DNA from: Chrysemys picta bellii
Taxonomy: Eukaryota > Chordata > Testudines > Emydidae
DNA length: 64,000 nt
Direction of reading: 5' to 3'
Assembly: GCF_011386835.1 (NCBI RefSeq)
Contig: NC_088796.1
Location: 83,225,468-83,289,467, forward strand
Position 1 is the stretch's first letter. Every line of letters starts with the position of its first letter. The translations under genes were made by a program, and so were the position numbers. A model generated the notes under the pieces. The model was not told the origin of the DNA, did not search any database, and worked only from the letters and a program-made list of their open reading frames with translations. Below, piece after piece: positions 10,700 to 22,644 of this stretch.

Positions 10700-11439
10700 T
10701 AAGTTTGTCCTCCCAGATCACAAACACACTTTCTCACACACAGATTTTTCCTTCACAGAGCCCTCACCAGTGAGGCAGGAGTCTCATTCTGGCACCAGCA
10801 GAAGAAGAGTAGGGTTGGGAGAGCAGAGTAAGGGAGGGAGTCAAGGCAGCTTGGGTGGGGGAGCAGTGGGAACCTGGGACCCTGGGGAGTGTTTGTGGGA
10901 CATATCAAGGGACAGCTTTGGTCATTCCATCGCTGTTTCCTGTTTCCCATTTGAACCCCTAAATCACTCCCCAGCCTGTTTCCCCTTGAGCTCTGTCTCC
11001 AGCTGGTTCCCCCTTGAACCAGTTCTGACTGTTCCCTTAGCCTGTCCATCTGTGAGCTCCTTCCCTCACTTTTCTCTCCCCCAAATCCTGGTGGCAAGAC
11101 CCAGAGGTAGCTGGTGCTGCTACCTCTTACTACCTGGTAACATCACACCAGCTGAGCACCAGCTGGGTGAACACTGAAACCAGAGGAAGAGAGTGAGTTT
11201 TCCAACTCTCCATGCAAGTACCAGTGGCTGGGAATGGTCCTTGCAAAGGAAACCCTGCTCAGTCCCTGCAGTCCTGCTGGATGCAAGAAACAATTTTAGC
11301 TGTAGCAGGAACAGAAAATCTCTTCCAATGATTTGCATTTTTCTATTTTCAACATTGTAAATAACCCAGTCAACAGTTTCATGCCTCACCAGAACATTGT
11401 CCAGGCCACCCCAATGTATCATGGCCAGCCCCAACCCCA
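10700..11439. other. Moderately GC-rich sequence, no supported gene
   Basis: Overlapping frames of 95-135 codons occur on both strands (for example 10770-11177 plus and 10753-11097 minus). Neither shows domains or clear splice signals, and the mutual overlap suggests composition rather than coding. Confidence 0.35.
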
Positions 11440-11720
11440 TGTTCAAAAATCATGGGTCAGCACCTCCCGCCCCCCCCCCCCCAAATATGATTTTTTTTTT
11501 AAATAATATTGGATGCTTTCAATTTGCCTTCTGGTTTCTGAGCCTTTAAGGTGCATTTGCTTCATATTTTCAAACTTTTCTCCACAACCATGAGAGCTAG
11601 AAACTTACTTAAAAAAAATAAGCTAATTTTCTCATGCAGTCGCTTACTTGCAGCAGCTAGGACTTTAAAAAAAAATGCCACAAGAATTGTGATGAAATCA
11701 CAACATTTGGCAACACTGTC
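11440..11720. mobile_element. MITE-like repeat with homopolymer tracts
   Basis: It contains a C14 tract near 11470, a T10 tract, 'gccttctggtttctgagcc', 'cttttctccacaaccatgag' and a right end 'atttggcaacactg', a terminus I recall from a turtle DNA element. The left terminus is not clear. Confidence 0.45.
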
Positions 11721-12306
11721 AATGACTCCAGGCTCCATTGTTTAAGAATGCCCAAGACAGAGGCACTGCCAGATTAGCCTTACTTGAATTAAAAAAAAAA
11801 TAGAGGTAACCATATAGGTACACAATTAAACACCTGAATTCACCTACTATTAGTTCAAGGTTTAAAGGTCTGACCTAGAAAAGCATCCACAAGTTCAGAT
11901 GTTTGTCAGAACCTTGCTCACAACTTTTAACCGGTTGGGGTCTCCTCTCTCCTGTGCAAGACCTTACAAGGTCTTTGAGGTGTGAGTTTGCCACCACCAA
12001 AAAGGAAAAAGAGATATGCATGACAATGTAGCCTGCCCTTTTCTCACCCCATTTTGTGGTAGTAAATCATCTTAGAGTGGCACAGGGCTCTCTTACCTCT
12101 CTAGTGATAACAGGGAAACTGCAAGTCCCACCATTAGAGGGAGAGAGATTGGATGAAAACTCTTTCCCTCCCATCTTAAGACACAGCTCTCTTGGTGGTA
12201 GGAACCAGCAGTATCCTTGATGGTGTGCCCCAAATTTTGAGTACTAGGCATCTCTGTAAAGTTAAACACACCTCCTGGAAAGCATTTTTTCAATTCTTCT
12301 TTTCTA
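11721..12306. other. No gene seen
   Basis: The 135-codon minus frame (12093-12500) runs through the nested MITEs at its upstream end and so is not a gene. Confidence 0.4.
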
Positions 12307-12727
12307 GTGTCTCTTGGGACAGTGCAGCTGGGAGTAGGGTGACCAGACAGCAAGTGTGAAAAATCGGGACAGGGGGTGGGGGGTAATAGGAGCCTATATA
12401 AAAAAAAAGACCCAAAAATCGTGACAGTCCCTATAAAATCGGGAAATCTGGTCACCCTAGCTGGGAGCCCAGATAGAAGACATGAGCTAGCTCTACTCAA
12501 GCTAGCCTGCTAGAAATAGCAGTGTGGCATAGGCTGCATCACAGACTGGCCATCTGAGAACAAGGCTACTCAAACCCCTGGGTCCAAGCTTGGACAGCTA
12601 GCCAGTGCCGCTGCCCATGCTGCAACATGCACACTGCTATTTTTAGTGCACTAGCTTGAGCAGAGCTAGTGCATGTCTGTCTACCTGGGCTGGGAGGCAC
12701 GTTCCCAGCTGCAATGTAGACATATAC
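12307..12727. mobile_element. MITE carrying a nested hAT MITE
   Basis: The right end (12655-12727: CACTAGCTTGAGCAGAGCTA, then CAGCTGCAATGTAGACATA) is mirrored by the left end (CAGTGCAGCTGGGAG and, after the nested element, CCCAGATAGAAGACATGAGC, TAGCTCTACTCAAGC). It belongs to the same family as 6855-7094 and 63719. The left arm is split by the 125-bp hAT element. Confidence 0.65.
12335..12459. mobile_element. hAT-type MITE, 125 bp
   Basis: Terminal inverted repeats TAGGGTGACCAGA and TCTGGTCACCCTA are flanked by a perfect 8-bp duplication GCTGGGAG (12327-12334 and 12460-12467). It has no coding content. It sits inside the left arm of the larger MITE and is therefore younger than it. Confidence 0.92.
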
Positions 12728-13479
12728 TTGGAGAACAAGGGAGGCACTTAAAGAGGATGAATGAAGTGTTCACATATATATTAAAATGGTTAATATGTGA
12801 TCAAGGAATGTAAACAGAATATGTCAGCACAAGCTGTTTAATCTCACCTTCTCTGGCTGCCTCTCTTCATCTCTCACATATTCTCGGCAACCAGCAGTTG
12901 TTGCTATCCTAATTGTGACATCACAGTGAGAGTTCTTCATGGAGAGGCTTGCAACAGTGAGGAGGAAAAGGCAAGTGAGAGCAATTTAAAGTATTATTAA
13001 ATGAGCATGCATTACACTCTTATTCATGGTGTATGCAGTACATATTTTTCCAAAACGATACTGAATTTTTGGCTGTTTGTGGGCCCGATTTGGAAAAGTG
13101 TTTAGAAATTTTGAACTCAGAAATAACTGCAGGTGCAATTCCATTTCAAATATTTACCCTTGCAGATCACCAGGGCATAGGGAAGCTAGGAGAGGATGTT
13201 TAGGAAAAAAATCAAGGACAAGAGATTACCATGTCCCACCAGACACTGACAGAGTTGTCTAGATGTTGGGCAGTATTTTTGCCGAGGGTCATCCATAATA
13301 TAGATTCCACACTTCGACAGAACCTGTTTTGTGTCAAGACGACAAAGCTTAGCCCCTAATATGTAGTAATTTGACCCTTCATCATTTGAACAGGCTCTTC
13401 CATATAATATTAAAAGAATACAGTAACTTTTTAACCTACCCTTCCACATACACTCAAATATAATAAAGTACTACTACTA
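12728..13479. other. No gene or repeat recognised
   Basis: Ordinary AT-rich sequence; the short frames have no support. Confidence 0.4.
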
Positions 13480-13690
13480 CCTGGCTCTTACACCACACTT
13501 TTCATCAGCAGATCTCAAAGTGCTTTACAAAGGAGGCCAGTAGCCTTATCCCCATTTTACAGATGGGGAAACTGAGGTACTGAGTGGTGCAGTGAGTTGC
13601 CCAAGATCACCAGCAGAGCCATGATTTGAACCTATCTCTCTGGAGTCCTAGTCCAGGGCTCAATCTTCTAGACCATGCTGCCAAATATCC
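13480..13690 (-). repeat. MIR-like SINE (minus orientation)
   Basis: 'ccccattttacagatgggga', 'aactgaggtactgag', 'gttgcccaagatcac' and 'gatttgaacctatc' are the reverse complement of the MIR/CORE-SINE body (tRNA-like B box side at right, conserved core at left). Nearly full length but diverged. Confidence 0.8.
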
Positions 13691-15794
13691 TGCTTCATCA
13701 ACTGTTCCTGGTTGAAGCTTTCTAGGCATTAGTGAAATGTTAATAAACAACAAAAGCAGCTCAAGAATGGAGTTGTCATTTGGTTAATGAAGGGGTGTCA
13801 TCAGGGTCAAAGAGTCCCCCCCACTCCCAATGCCCAGCTTAACCAGAGAAAGGAAGATATAGCCCCCACCACCACATTCTTGCATGCACACATAATTTCC
13901 TTTTCTATCTTTATAAAACAGGAATCCATTGTGGCAGCTCTGCAAGGGCTACCACTGTCCCAGGACAGCAGGAACTCCAAGGGCCCCTGCTTAGGAAGAG
14001 AGTGGGTCAGAGCCCCATGGAGGGCAGAGTGGGGATAGGCTCCTTTTTTAGGTGCTCAGATGGCATGGTGCTGAACATGATATAAATACCCAGATAAATG
14101 GACAGATTGACATGAAGTTTCTCTTCCCCAGTGACTCCATGCCTGGGGAGACCCTGTTTAAAGTTTCTCTGTACCTAAGAACTGTATATTTTGATACACA
14201 ATGGGTTCTATACGAGGGCACCTGACCCTGCATCACTAAAGTCATTAGAGTTTTGCCACTGAGTTCAGGGGTGCAGGATCTTGCCCCAGCTCCGGATTTC
14301 TTTGTCTAGTGTGCAAAAAAATTTATCTGACCTTACGAGGCATATGCCTGTTTTAGGACTACGGTTATTAGACCCAAAAATTGGCCGAGTATACTATTTT
14401 ATAACTAGTACCCATTTTAAGAGCAATAACTAAAAAATTGTCACAGAGAAAAGAGAGGTGCTCGATATCGCAATTCTAAATAATATCCCTTGGGGCACGG
14501 GAATGGGACTTCAGGCACTCTTTCACAATTAAGTTGTTTTTTTTTTATCTCAAGAATATTTTACATCTATTCTTTCGGCTGTGAAAGCATAGTCCATCAG
14601 ATCACATACTGTGTTCTCTTCACTGATTAACGATTACCTTGTGTTTCCCCCACTTCATCTTGTAAATGTAAAGTTTCTCCTTATGCATCTGAGGGTCTGA
14701 TTTAGAAAGACATTGCTCTAAAGTTTGAAGGGGGAAACATATGTAACAGCATAGAAGGGGAGTGGTATAGGAAGCTGTCAAATAGTAAAAACAAGATTAC
14801 CTTATCCAAAAAAATATAAATCTGTGTAGAAACTTCCCCCTGGATTGTGGAAAGGCTGAAATAATATTCAGGGAGTAAGTCCAAAAGGAAATTTCCAGCA
14901 AAGATTGACAAGAAGAATCTAGAGTGCATGTGCTACATGTAAGTACAATGTACAAAATAGAATATAGAACTTACAGAATACAATAATAACTAAGCATCAT
15001 GTACTGAATAATTCTTTATGCCCAAATTGCATATACGCCGCTGCTGACTGAAATCCTAGTTGATAGCTTTTGAGGCTTGTTGCGTAATGATGAGTGTTAT
15101 TTGTTGATGGAAGCTGAGAAAAGATTAAGCAGAGATTTTCAGGGTCAACCTATTTCCCATCCATTCAGATTTACTATAATTTCAAAAGCTTTCTTTGCCG
15201 AGATACAGAGTCACACACTGACAGCTAAGCTTTAAATATAGTAACGGATTAGACAAAGCAATATCCTGTTGCCGCTGCTGTATCCAGGTCTTTATTTAAA
15301 ATATTTTTGTGCTCTCCATGAAAACTGCAGGATTGAGTATTGACATTTTTGTATACCCAGCTCTCCCATAGAATGAATGAGTCTAATCAATTCAAAAGGA
15401 AATTCTGCCACTTAAAAAGCCTGCTCATGATCATTTTGTTTTTTACAACTAAGTACTCCAGATAAAGCACACATCATCATCAACTTTTTACACACTAAAT
15501 TTCCAGAGATTCATAGAGATCTCAGATATTTTTATTTCATTTAAGTTTATTACCAAAGGGCTTCTGAAACATATAGTCATATAAAATTTACACATGCACA
15601 TGTGCAGTCAAGTCAGGTAACTGTGCACTTAAGCTTCCATTTCTGTGCAAATGAGAAGGTGGCACTTCTCATGTGTGAATGAGAAAGTTTGAGAAGCCCT
15701 TTGAAAAATTTAGCCAGAGCGAGCCTATTAATTCTGCTTTCGTGAAGAATACGTGCCTTGCTGGAATTGTAAACAAGTTATATAATGTAAATGA
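13691..15794. other. No gene or clear repeat seen
   Basis: Two kilobases of AT-rich sequence with only short random frames. Confidence 0.4.
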
Positions 15795-15799
15795 CCTCA

Positions 15800-15905
15800 C
15801 TGCAGTCGTTTGCATTGTTGTTGTGTTTGTCCCAGGATATTAGAAAAACCAGGTGGGTGAGGGCCAATAAAAGATATTACCTCATTTATCTAGTGTCTCA
15901 TTGAA
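15800..15905. repeat. Fold-back repeat (hammerhead-like family), head-to-head fragment
   Basis: The tail of the family is present in reverse ('gcattgttgttgtgtttgtc', 'ccaggatattag', 'ccaggtgggtgagg'). It is followed directly by forward sequence ('gccaataaaagatattacct', 'catttatctagtgtctc'). The same forward segment occurs at 25474-25515. The two halves are oppositely oriented. Confidence 0.6.
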
Positions 15906-16615
15906 GTTGAATAGCTGATCCCTTCAACCTTTATGTTTGTTTTCATATTCTGGATAATCAAGTGCGGTAGCTGCAGCTATACCATCATTCCCCTGGACTG
16001 CACCTTTAAGGTGTTTGCAGGAGCAGTTGTTATTTTCTGACACAGAGTTGATGTAACACGAGGAGACAAAGACCTTTGTTACGTTTTATCGGGTGCTCCA
16101 ACTTAAAATAAAAATTCAAACTGAACCTACATGCATGGCCATTGTGTATGGAAAATCATAACTGGTTAAAACATTATTAGGTATTATAAATACCATCTGT
16201 AGAACTGCAAAGTTTTCACCAGGCATGATATTATGCAAAATTAATGAATTAATATTTTGAATATAGCCCAACATTCAGATTTTTAAAAAAAGTGTAAATT
16301 AGTGCTGGCAAAAGGCATTGGCTCTGCCCTGGTAAAGGACATCCTTGGTTCATCACCAGAAGTACTGCAAAGTTCCTCAGGCACAGTGTGTTCCTCAAGT
16401 GTGCTGTGGGGTGAATAGGGCACTTCGGTCACCATGGCCCTTGCAGTTGTTAGCCTCTCTACTAAGACTGCCAGCTAGTGTAAAGTATGGAGGTGAGTTT
16501 ACACCATGGGAGCTGGAATAGAGACCAAAACAAATCTCATATAGGCCATCAAAGATCTATTAGATGGGAAAAACTTTGAATCCCTACTGGCATGTGTTAG
16601 ATTGAGGCTATGTCT
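15906..16615. other. No gene recognised
   Basis: No supported feature in this interval. Confidence 0.4.
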
Positions 16616-16908
16616 ACACTAGAGACCTTACAGCTGCATGGCTGTAGTGATGCAGCTGCACTGCTGTAAGATCTCTCATATAGCTGGTCTATGCCAACAG
16701 GAGAGAGCTGTCCCATTGACATAATTAAACCACCCCCAACAAACTGCGGTTGCGATGTCGGTGGGAGAAGCTCTCCCATTGACATAGTGCTGTGCACACT
16801 ACCACTTATGCCAGCAAAACTTATGCAGCCTGGGGGGTGGGGGGGGGGAAGCTTCACACCCTGAGCAACATACGTTTTGCAGTCAAAAGTGTTGGTGTAG
16901 ACATGGCC
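16616..16908. mobile_element. Harbinger-like MITE, 293 bp
   Basis: Inverted ends GGCTATGTCTACAC and GTGTAGACATGGCC are flanked by TGA/TTA, near the 3-bp TNA duplications of PIF/Harbinger elements. The body shares 'tatgccaacaggagag' and 'ccattgacatagtgctg' with the MITE at 39221. A G9 tract lies near 16840. Non-coding. Confidence 0.75.
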
Positions 16909-17677
16909 TTAGACTGGTGATCAACAGGCAAAAGAGTCTGAAGCTCATTCTTTAGGCACCCAGTCTCCTACTAAGTGCCAGCCTCCATTCCAAAAGTTAA
17001 GCTGATTAAATCAGGTTCTGACCTGTTGTGTTTACACGGGCACATCCTCCACTCTCTGACTACAAAGGCCAAAACTCTCACACGCTGCTGGGTGAAAACA
17101 CTCTGTAATTAAGTGCTTCACCCCATTCTTAAAGGAACAGCTTCCATTAAGGAACACACAAATACTAAAAATACAACAAATATCAACACAATGATCAAAT
17201 TCACTTCCAATACAATGTGGTGTAAGGTAAAATCATTCCAACTATTCAGGATCCTCACACTAATTTAAGAGGCTGATTATATATTTCTATCTTCCATGTC
17301 AGTTATCAGCAGGGTCTGAAGCTATGGGCTACTTCCAATTAAGCTGTAAGACCAACTGGTGACAAAAGCAAACTGGGACCCTGTGTGAACCAGTTTGTAG
17401 AGGTAGTCTGCAAGACAGTACTAGAATATTGGGTGTCATTATTCCTGGATTCTGTTCCTGCCTCTGAGGGGCTGAAAGTGAGCGGGCCTGTTTAAGGTGT
17501 CTCAAACTAGGCACCCAAAAGTTGAGGCTCCCCAATCACTAGGCCTTATGTCCTTACTGTTTTTTGTTGGGTTTTTTTGTGTGCAAAATATGACAATAAA
17601 CCTAAGTGATGAAATATATTTTCTAGAAGAAATATCAGCACATTTCATAACAGGCAGAAAATCTCATTAACAGATTT
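16909..17677. other. No gene recognised
   Basis: A fragment near 17485-17540 ('aaggtgtctcaaactaggca', 'cccaaaagttgagg') matches part of the palindromic repeat at 62325-62360. Otherwise nothing is supported. Confidence 0.35.
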
Positions 17678-18664
17678 GGGCTTGTCTACACTTAACAGAC
17701 TGCAGAGGTTGTCAAGGCTGTATCCCCACTTTGAACTTTAGGGTACAAAATGTGGGGGCCTGCATGAAGACTTCTAAGCTTAACTACCAGTTTAGCTCTG
17801 GTCCGCTGCCACCATCTCAAGCTAATTCCCTTCCCTGGGAAGCCTTGAGAAACCTTTCACCAATTCCCTGGTGAATACAGATCCAAACCCCTTGGATCTT
17901 AAAACAAGGAGAAATTAACCATTCCCCTCCTTCCTCCCACCAACTCCTGGTAAATACAGATCCAACCCCCTTGGATCTAAAAACAAGGAAAAATCAATCC
18001 GGTCCTTAAAAAGAAGGCTTTTAATTAAAGAAAAAGGTAAAAATCATCTCTGTAAAATCAGTATGGAAAATAACTTTACAGGGTAATCAAACTTAAAGAG
18101 CTCAGAGGACTCCCCTCTAGTCTTAGGTTCAAAGTACAGCAAACAAAGATAAACACTCTAGTAAAAGGTACATTTACAAGTTGAGAAAACAAAGTAAAAC
18201 TAAGACGCCTTGCCTGGCTATTTACTTACAAGTTTGAAATAGGAGAGACTTGTTTAAAAAGATGTGGAGAACCTGGATTGATGTCTGGTCCCTCTCAGTC
18301 CCAAGAGCGAACCAACTCCCAAACAAAGAGCACAAACAAAAGTCTTCCCCCCCCCCAAGATTTGAAAGTATCTTGTCCCCTTATTGGTCCTTTGGGTCAG
18401 ATGCCAGCCAGGTTTCCTGAGCTTCTTAACCCTTTACAGGGAAAAGGATTTTGGAGTCTCTGGCCAGAAGGGATTTTATAGTACTGTACACAGGACAGCT
18501 GTTACCCTTCCCTTTATAGTTATGACAGAGGTGCAGCTGCATCTGTAGCGCTTCACTGAAGATACTACCTACCTGACAGGAGGGCTTCTCCCACCAGTGT
18601 AGGTAATCCACCACCCCCAAGTGATATCATTATATCAACATAAGTTGCTAGTGTAGACCAAGCC
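17678..18664. mobile_element. Harbinger-like MITE split by a solo LTR
   Basis: The MITE ends GGGCTTGTCTACAC (17678) and GTGTAGACCAAGCC (18664) are inverted repeats of the 39221 family. About 164 bp of MITE remain once the 818-bp LTR and one copy of its target duplication are removed. Confidence 0.75.
17710..18527 (-). mobile_element. Solo LTR of an endogenous retrovirus-like element, 818 bp
   Basis: It begins TGTCAAGGCTG and ends TTATGACA (TG...CA) and is flanked by a perfect 5-bp target duplication GAGGT (17705-17709 and 18528-18532). On the minus strand there is a TATAAAATCC box at 18480-18471 and an AATTAAAA candidate polyadenylation signal near 18024. The minus orientation is therefore preferred, but it is tentative because the TATA box lies only about 47 nt from that end. 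No internal coding region remains, as expected after LTR-LTR recombination. I remember near-identical LTRs from turtle genomes. Confidence 0.85.
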
Positions 18665-20390
18665 TCTATTTCCCATCCACTGCGTGTTGTTTTGTCTTCC
18701 AAACTACTTTTCTTCCAAGAGAACAATTTTTATTCCCAACAAATATTACATGTGGGAGTGCAATCAGCTATCTACACTAAGGTAGACACACTTTACAGAT
18801 TTAGTAGAGAAGCATATTCCCATGGTCCATATATCATTTTATAGCTTTTATCTACTTTGAGTAATTTTGTTTCAAGGTTTCTCTTGTATTGAGGGATGAA
18901 TCATACAGCATACAATACAGTGAAAACAGTTAGATACCGCTCAGGTCTCTACCATTTATTTTTTCTCATTACATTATTTACACACTCACAGACATATGGA
19001 GGTAGTTAATCCCCTTATGAATTAGGAAATAACCTGGGATCATTAGCTACTTCTTTTGAGACATATTCCTAACCAGGAATCAGTTTGCATCAGTGTTCCC
19101 TTTCATTGTTTGCAGTGAGATGTACTGCTCTAAAAAGTCTCTCTGGATCAGAGAAAACAACAATACTAATAACTGATCCTGCTCCCATTTCCTTCTTTTT
19201 TCAATTAAAGATACAGAAAAAAGGAAAACACAGTTCTAGCATTTGAAAATATTAAAAATGGCTTTCATTTTAACAATATTTCTTATTGCTTGTCCCCTTT
19301 CGCTGTAAAATGTTTTAGCTGGAAATCCCTGTTTGATAGTCTTTTAGATGATATTAAAGATCATAACTGGGGGGAAGGGAAACTCATGCATAATCCACCA
19401 ATGCAGATTCAGCTGCTCATTGTTTCTTCCTCATTTGCAATAAAAGGGCACCAGACTGCAAAGAAGGCTGTGGGGAGCAGGTCTCTTGTCACTGAGGAGG
19501 TAAAATAAGGGAAGGAGGTTGGACTGTGATGTTCCATTTGTCCCCATATCTGGGTACACAGTGGCACATAGGTCAGCAACTGCTCCCACACAGCTACTTG
19601 TCCTACACAACTGAGGGCTATATTTCAAGAGGCCATCCAAATGTAGAAGCTAAAGCAGATCGTTAGCTACTTTGAGGAGCTGTGGGCACTGAACAACCAC
19701 CTAATGGACTCTATATTGTATATAGGTTGGCTAGCAAACTCCCAAGCAGCTACCACTGGCCCAGCCCAGGACTCATACCACCCATACTCTCTTAAAATCA
19801 GCCTAGTTCTATTCTACCTGTAACAGTGGACATGCAATGGAAATGAGAGTGAATGCTTGAGGGTGGGGTATTTTCTGAAAATCCCATTTGTTATGAGATG
19901 ACTTCCCATATATTTCAGTGCTGCGATGTATTTATATTAGCTCCTATGTGATTGCTAGAAGGTTGCTGAAAAATAAACAAATTTAATAGTGACATTTACT
20001 CTTCTTGACTTCACTCTTCAGTGGGGTGCTTTGTTTGCAGACGTTACGTATGTAAAAGCACTTTCAGACTTAAATTTAACTTTTATCTAAATAGCGGGGA
20101 ATGAAGTATTCTTCTGAAAGACTGAAGTAACTTCTTTTTAAATGCCTCTTTAAACATGACCACATTGATTATAGCCACTCCATTGGAGACAAGCTACTAT
20201 CTCAAATCACAAAGATTATTAATAATGAGTAAGGTATCACAATACGGATGTTGATGGTTTTCATTGGCACAGAAAAAACTTTTTTGTTAAAAGAAAATAT
20301 ATTTAATGTATACAAAGCTTCAACAATGAATTTGCAGGTGCAGGAAAAGCAGAAACACAACAACATTCACTGGGATAGCAAGTTCTGAAG
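18665..20390. other. No gene or clear repeat seen
   Basis: AT-rich sequence with only short random frames on both strands. Confidence 0.4.
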
Positions 20391-20404
20391 CTTTTGTGGA
20401 CATA

Positions 20405-20465
20405 AACTTCATGCCTCAGTTTCCCCATCTGTAAAATGGGAATGATACTTATCAACCTCAGGACG
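20405..20465 (+). repeat. MIR-like SINE 3' fragment
   Basis: 'atgcctcagtttccccatct' followed by 'gtaaaatgggaatgatactt' is the conserved core/3' part of MIR-type SINEs. Confidence 0.75.
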
Positions 20466-20700
20466 ATACTACATATTTATAATGCACTCTTATTTCACTA
20501 CATTGCTACCTGCTCCTTTCATTCCACCACTGAGTGTAGTTTCCATTGCCACTTCTCCTACAACCACCTTTGTGTCTTCTTCCACTGTGTCCCTTAGGCG
20601 AAGAATGGCCTCCTTGAATCAATTTGTATAAGCATTATTCTCCTCTTCAGACCCACGTTTACTGTGATATCCTCACACGCTGCACAGTTATAATGGCTAG

Positions 20701-20956
20701 CAGGGCCGGCTTCAGCTTTTTTGCCGCCCCAAGTGGCGAAGAAAAAAAAAAAGATAAAGCCGCGATCGGCGGCACTTCGGCGGCTGCTCTACCGTGCCGC
20801 TTCATTCTTCGGCAGCAATTCGGTGGCCGGTCCTTCCCTCTGAGAGGGACTGAGGGACTCGCCGCTGAATTGCCGCCGAAGACCCAGATGTGCAGCCCCT
20901 TTCCATTGGCCGCCCCAAGCACCAGCTTCCTGCGCTGGTGCCTGGAGCCGGCCCTG
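20701..20956. mobile_element. hAT-type MITE, 256 bp
   Basis: Ends CAGGGCCGGCTTCAG and CTGGAGCCGGCCCTG are flanked by a perfect 8-bp duplication ATGGCTAG (20693-20700 and 20957-20964). The interior is GC-rich ('gccgcccc', 'cggcggc') in contrast to its surroundings. The 118-codon plus frame crossing it starts outside the element and is spurious. Confidence 0.93.
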
Positions 20957-21139
20957 ATGGCTAGGCAGATGGCCTGTTAGTGATTCATTAACATCTCTTA
21001 CTCACTCATCTTATTTAAAAACAACAAACAAGCAGCAATACAAGAGAACTATGAAGTCTTCAGATTGTTTTCCTGTTACTTTCACTCTTGTCACCCCCCT
21101 CCCTGCTATGGTCTAGTTATATTGTCATGTCATATATCT

Positions 21140-21250
21140 ATTTAACTGGTAATCTCTTTGAGCCAGGGACTGTCTTACATTTGTACATCACCCAGAACAA
21201 AGAGACAACAATCTTGTTGGGGACCTCGGGGGATACTCTCATATGAATAA
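21140..21250 (-). repeat. Dispersed repeat, same family as 4478-4640
   Basis: 'gtaatctctttgagccaggg', 'actgtcttacatttgtacat' and 'gaataaata' correspond to the reverse orientation of that family. Confidence 0.5.
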
Positions 21251-22644
21251 ATAACCACATTTGATAAGCACTATAAATGGCACAAAGTTCAGGAAATTCA
21301 AACATAAGGGGGCAAACTTTCATCTGGAGTAAATAAATGTTCATAGTTCCATTGACTTCAAGGAAGCTAAGGCAATTTAAGCCAGCTAAAGTTCTGTCTC
21401 AAGGTGTCCAAAGCAACCTTAACTACTTCCTTGCACATATGCTTTATTAGAGAATCTCTGATTAGATGATCTCACAGTAAGCTGCATTTCAGATTATGGG
21501 AAGTGGTGCAGTTCCAATTCATTCTGTTGTATCAGTTCCAACCCATTGCTGGAGAATAGACCTGGTTGTAAAGCATACACAAAGGGGGCATCCATACGGT
21601 TGCTGTAGGTCCTGAATTTCATTTATGATATACATCAATATATTATTTTGCACAAGTTTTTTAAAGTAATTTTAAAACTCAACTCTCTTTTTATCTATTT
21701 CCACTATTAGACTGTGGCTTTCAAGGGTATTAATGAAAGTAAAGGCTTTTCCCCTTGAATGATAAAGCATTTTAATTCACGTTCACAAGGGTGGCATCTA
21801 CACTGGTAAGAAGTGTTGACAAACATCAGAGTCTTCTGGCACAGAACATAGCCACAGAGATTCTTTCTGTGTTATGAGCCACTAAGAATGTGAGACTTCC
21901 TAGGCTGCTAGTTTACAAAAAGAAAAATATTTGTAAGATAGCTGTAGAATGGACAATAAGAGACAGCAATATGTTCTCAGGCAGACAATTCCTTAAGGTT
22001 CTTTATGCAAATTGGGGATGCCGCCACTATATATAGCATTAACTGAGATATGCATATGCATTTTTTTTTAAAATAGATTGTTCACCTTCTCCCCCAGATT
22101 TTTGAATTTATTTGGTTCATTGCCAAGAAAACTGAATTAAACACACTGCCATCCATGGGAATGCTTCAACTAAAAAAAGTTTTGGGGTTGGATCTGGCTA
22201 CAACACAGCACACAAATGTTAAATAATTTAGAAACGTATATATCCTATACATCGGAGGCGGTGTGGGGAGGGAGGATCACCTTTGTAGCCATTGTGAAGC
22301 ATAAGAGGAATCACACTGTCTCTTACAGAAAAGCCACAGATCGATAGATATTATTCCATAATACATGGAAACCATCAGACATATTCCTGCTTAATGGAAG
22401 ATGGACTAAAAAGACATTTTTTTTTGTTTTTAATTTTGCAAACATTTATAGGAGCCAAAGCCAAACAGGGTAGTTTGGATACATGATCCTTCTGGCATGA
22501 ACCACCAAAATCTGGGGTAGTGAGGGTAAGTTTGAATAAAAGGTTCCAAATTCAGATGATGTTTACACTTAACGGCCAAAATTCTGAGGCAACATAATGA
22601 AAGTTTAAGTGGGTGTCCTTCAAAAGTTTCCTTTTAACTTATTA
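21251..22644. other. No gene recognised
   Basis: AT-rich, no supported feature. Confidence 0.4.

Noticed and set aside
12093..12500. 135-codon minus-strand frame
   Set aside because: Its upstream third passes through two nested MITEs.
20624..20980. 118-codon plus-strand frame
   Set aside because: It enters and leaves a hAT MITE defined by a perfect 8-bp target duplication; composition effect.
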